Source: Hypericum androsaemum (Eukaryota > Streptophyta > Magnoliopsida > Malpighiales > Hypericaceae). From it: a stretch of 64,000 nt of DNA. Position numbers and translations under genes: made by a program. Below, in pieces: positions 61,011 to 64,000 of the stretch. The stretch's first letter is position 1; the number at the start of each line of letters is the position of its first letter. Where the stretch lies: positions 7,103,263 to 7,167,262 of the forward strand of contig OZ023180.1 in the NCBI GenBank assembly GCA_963995505.1, written 5' to 3'. Below the pieces are notes generated by a model. That model did no database searches. It saw only the letters and a program-made list of their open reading frames with translations, and was not told the DNA's origin.

Positions 61011-64000
61011 GGGGTCCCATACTTTACACACTATACATTTGATTGCTTTGATTAAGTGTGCAGGACTAACATCCATGGAAAAAGATCACGGCAACCGCAT
61101 CGAAGCTCGCCTTTGCTGAAGGGCAATCTACCACGAGACCCCCTTTATTTGCTGGACTCATTACTCTTTCTGGAAGGCAAGAATGAAGATTTTTATTCAA
61201 GCCAATGATTGGGAAGCATGGAGAGCCATCGAAGATGGTCTCTTTACTCCCTTCGAGTTGAAAGAAGATGAGAGAGTAATCAAGTCCAAAGATACTTGGA
61301 CTCTAGAAGAGGTGAAAAAGGTACATGTAAATTATAAAGCCATAAATATGCTACATTGTGCTTTAGATGCTTCGGAGTTTAATAGAATCTCTATGTGTGC
61401 TTTGGCAAAAAAGATTTGGGATAAACTTGAAGTTACTCACGAGGGTATTAACCAAGTGAAAGAGTCCAAGATAAATATGTTAGTATATAAATATGAGCTT
61501 TTCAAGATGTTACCTGAAGAAACCATTGGTAAGATGGTGACAAGGTTTACTAACATAGTAAATGGGTTAAAGTCATTAGGCAAAAGCTATACTAACTATG
61601 AAATTGTACGTAAATTATTGAGAAGCTTGCCTAAGTCTTGGTCATCAAAAGTTATTGCCATCGAAGAGGCTCAGGATCTCATTATCCTTACTATTGATGA
61701 ACTCGTTGGCTCATTCATGACTCATGGGATTAAGATGATCCAAGAGTCAAATGAGAAAATTGAGGAAAATACAAACTCCCGAAAAAGGAAACTAGCCTTC
61801 AAGGCTAAGGAAAGGGAAGTTGATTCTTGTGGGACAGATGTAGAAGATGAAGATGTGGCCATATTGGCTAGCCACTTCAACAAGTTCTTCAAGAGAAAAA
61901 AATTCCCCAACAAGAAATTCCTCAAGAAGAAAGAGGAGAACGAGAAGAAAGAAAAGACAAGGCTTGCCAAACTTAAATGATATGATATAGAAGAGGCAAT
62001 GTCTATGTAGTTAACCTAAAGAGTCTTAATGCAAACAACACATGTTTAATAGTCAAAGAAGAAGAGAGTTGGATGTGGCACAAGAAGTTGGGACATGTTA
62101 ACATAAGAACATTGTCCAAACTTGCTAAGCAAAAATTAGTTGAAGGCTTGCCAAACTTATCGTTGAGGCATGCACCAAAGAGAAGCATGTTAAATCATCT
62201 TTTAAACCAAAAAATTATTTGTCTACTTCTCGACCATTGGAATTAATCCATATAGATCTATTTGGACAACCTTGGAACAAAGTCTTGAAGGAAAATACTA
62301 TAGGTTTATTTTTGTAGATGATTACTCCAAGTTTACTTGGGTATTCTTTTTAAGAATAAAAAGCGAAGCAACCAATGTATTTGTGTACTTTTGCAAGAAA
62401 GTGCAAAATGAGAAAAGTACCAGAATCATAAGTGTCCGAAGTGTTCATGAGACAGAATTTGAGAACTCAGAGTTTGAAAATTTTGTGTGATCAAAATGGT
62501 ATTAGTCATAATTTTTCTGCTCCGAGGACACCACAACAAAATGGGGGTATCGAGAGGAAAAATTGAACATTAGAGAAAATGGCTAGGACTATGATCTGTG
62601 AGTATAATTTACCAAAGTATTTTTGGGCAGAGGCTGTTAATACTACTTGCCACATCATTAACAGAACCTCCATTAGATCATTGCTCAAAAAGACCCCATA
62701 TGAATTGTACAAGGGAAGAAAGCCAAATATTGGCTACTTCAATATTTTTGGGTCTAAATGCTTTGTGCACAACAATGACAAAGATCACATTGGCAAATTT
62801 GATGCTAAAAATGATGAGGCTATTTTTTTGGGTTATTCAATTAGCTCAAAAGCCTATCGAGTATTCTACAAGCAAAATAACAAAATAGAAGAGTCCATTA
62901 ATGTCTTATTTAATGAACAAGCGTTGATGCCTGAAAAGAAAGTTGCTGAACTTTTTGATAAGGAAAAGGATGAACAACATATTAGCACTAATGATGATGA
63001 ACAGAAGGAAAATGCATAAAGGCACCCTCCAGCCACAAGAGACTGGAAAGTTGACAAAGACCATCCCCTCATACAGGTAATAGGTGATCCACATGAAGGT
63101 ATACTTACTCGAAGAATAATCCATAATACTTGCACGCATCTTGCATTTTTATCTCAAGTTGAACCTAGAGATATAAATAATGTTATAGATGATGAGTTCT
63201 GGATGATTGTCATGCATAAAGAGCTAAATCAATTTGAGAGAAGTAATGTGTGGACATTAGTTCCTAGACCATCTGATCATCCTGTCATAGGAACAAAATG
63301 GGTCTATAGGAACAAAATGGATGAAAATGTTATTGTGATTCGAAATAAGGCTATTACACATAGTTATTCCCAGGAAAAAGGAATAGATTACAAAGCAACC
63401 TTCACAACTGTTGCAAGATTAGAAGCCATTATATTACTCTTAGCATTCACATGCCACATAGACTTCTAACTTTACCAAATGGATGGTAAGAGTGCATTTT
63501 TAAATGGTATTGTTAAAGAAGAAGTCAATGTTGAACAGCCGCCTGGTTTGAAAGATTTGATAAGCCTGATCATATTTATCGTTTAAACAAAGTTTTATAT
63601 GGTTTGAAACAAGCTCAAAGCTTGGTATGAAAAGTTAAGTGACTTTCTAATAGAAAAGAGTTTTAAAAGGGGTAATGCTGATACAACGTTGTTCATTAAG
63701 GGTGAAAAGAATAATCTCTTGCTTGTGCAAATTTATGTCGATGACATTATCTTTGGGGCAACAAATGATTTTGCGTGCAAAGAATTTTCTGAAACTATAA
63801 AAAAGAGTTTGAGATCAGTATGGATGGGAGAATTGAATTATTTCTTTGATCTTCAAATTAACTAATCTAAAAAGGGAATTTTCATAAGTCAAACTAAGTA
63901 TATCAAAGATATCTTAAAGAAGTTTCACATGATGAAGCTGAATAAAATGGACACTCCTATGGCTGCTAGCACAAAACTAGACAAAGATGAGGAGGTTTGT
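61011..64000 (+). mobile_element. Ty1/copia gag-pol (SIRE/Maximus-like), degenerate, leaves the window
   Basis: Gag 61140-61978 (SFWKARMKIFIQAND, VTHEGINQVKESKINMLVY, LRSLPKSW) is open after an early frameshift near 61110-61180. It ends in a Lys-rich tail without a CCHC knuckle. At about 61980-62010 the sequence jumps to the pre-integrase region (WMWHKKLGHVNIRTLSKLA), so the knuckle and protease are deleted. Integrase follows in several frames (FVDDYSKFTWVFFL 62307; PRTPQQNGG 62523; ARTMICEYNLPKYFWAEAVN 62582). Reverse transcriptase starts about 63200 (NVWTLVPRP, VIGTKWVYRNKMDE) and reaches the catalytic YVDDIIFG at 63737. Many stops and shifts: not functional. RNase H and the 3' LTR should lie beyond 64000. 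Confidence 0.85.

Overview
The window is nuclear DNA of a flowering plant. The evidence is split plant-type genes with GT-AG introns, a plastid-targeted ribosomal protein, a clade-III glutamate-receptor-like channel, and an intergenic space built from nested, decayed plant transposons (LINE, Ty1/copia, Ty3/gypsy, MULE, hAT, a Cassandra-type TRIM). The species cannot be read from the sequence. First exons (5469-5825, 18475-18760) are GC-rich against an AT-rich background.

Five host genes can be supported. They are a small conserved plant protein of unknown function (5469-5825, +); a 20-exon aconitase with an organelle-type leader (18475-24774, +); a small MGNC-start protein (32708-33115, -); an eight-exon DAR/YlqF-type circularly permuted GTPase (36209-39125, -) carrying two suspicious changes; and plastid ribosomal protein L6 in three exons (41497-43357, -). 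A sixth, a six-exon glutamate-receptor-like channel gene, lies at 50134-54008 (+). They are ordinary scattered housekeeping and signalling genes, not an operon or cluster.

Layout: 1-3.0 kb decayed LINE (-); 3.5-5.2 kb a foldback and a hAT-like element with a transposase relic; 5.3-5.9 kb small gene; 8.2-9.9 kb tandem repeat and LINE tail (-); 10-14.7 kb Ty3/gypsy 3' end with its LTR plus a second copy of the LTR; 14.9-16.6 kb two short hAT-like elements; 18.3-25.3 kb aconitase; 25.6-31.2 kb a LINE (+) interrupted by a MULE-like element and overlapped at its 3' end by a hAT-like element; 31.2-32.6 kb a Pack-MULE carrying a PIP5K MORN-repeat fragment; 32.7-33.2 kb small gene; 34.2-35.6 kb MITE and large foldback; 36.2-43.4 kb GTPase and RPL6; 43.9-46.7 kb MULE with a solo LTR inside it; 46.8-48.9 kb repeats; 48.9-50.1 kb duplicated promoter segment of the receptor gene; 50.1-54.0 kb receptor gene; 55.1-56.6 kb Cassandra-like LTRs with 5S-rRNA-like domains; 58.4-59.2 kb LINE ORF1 relic; 60.2-64.0 kb 5' part of a SIRE-like Ty1/copia element leaving the window.

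The most informative unexpected signals are a 175-183-bp module that recurs eight times in three unrelated settings, a hAT-like family whose deletion derivatives carry degenerate telomere-like tracts, the Pack-MULE capture of PIP5K sequence, and the GTPase gene with an AT splice donor and a Gly-to-Ser change in its G3 motif. Target-site duplications and exon joins were read by eye. No database search was possible.
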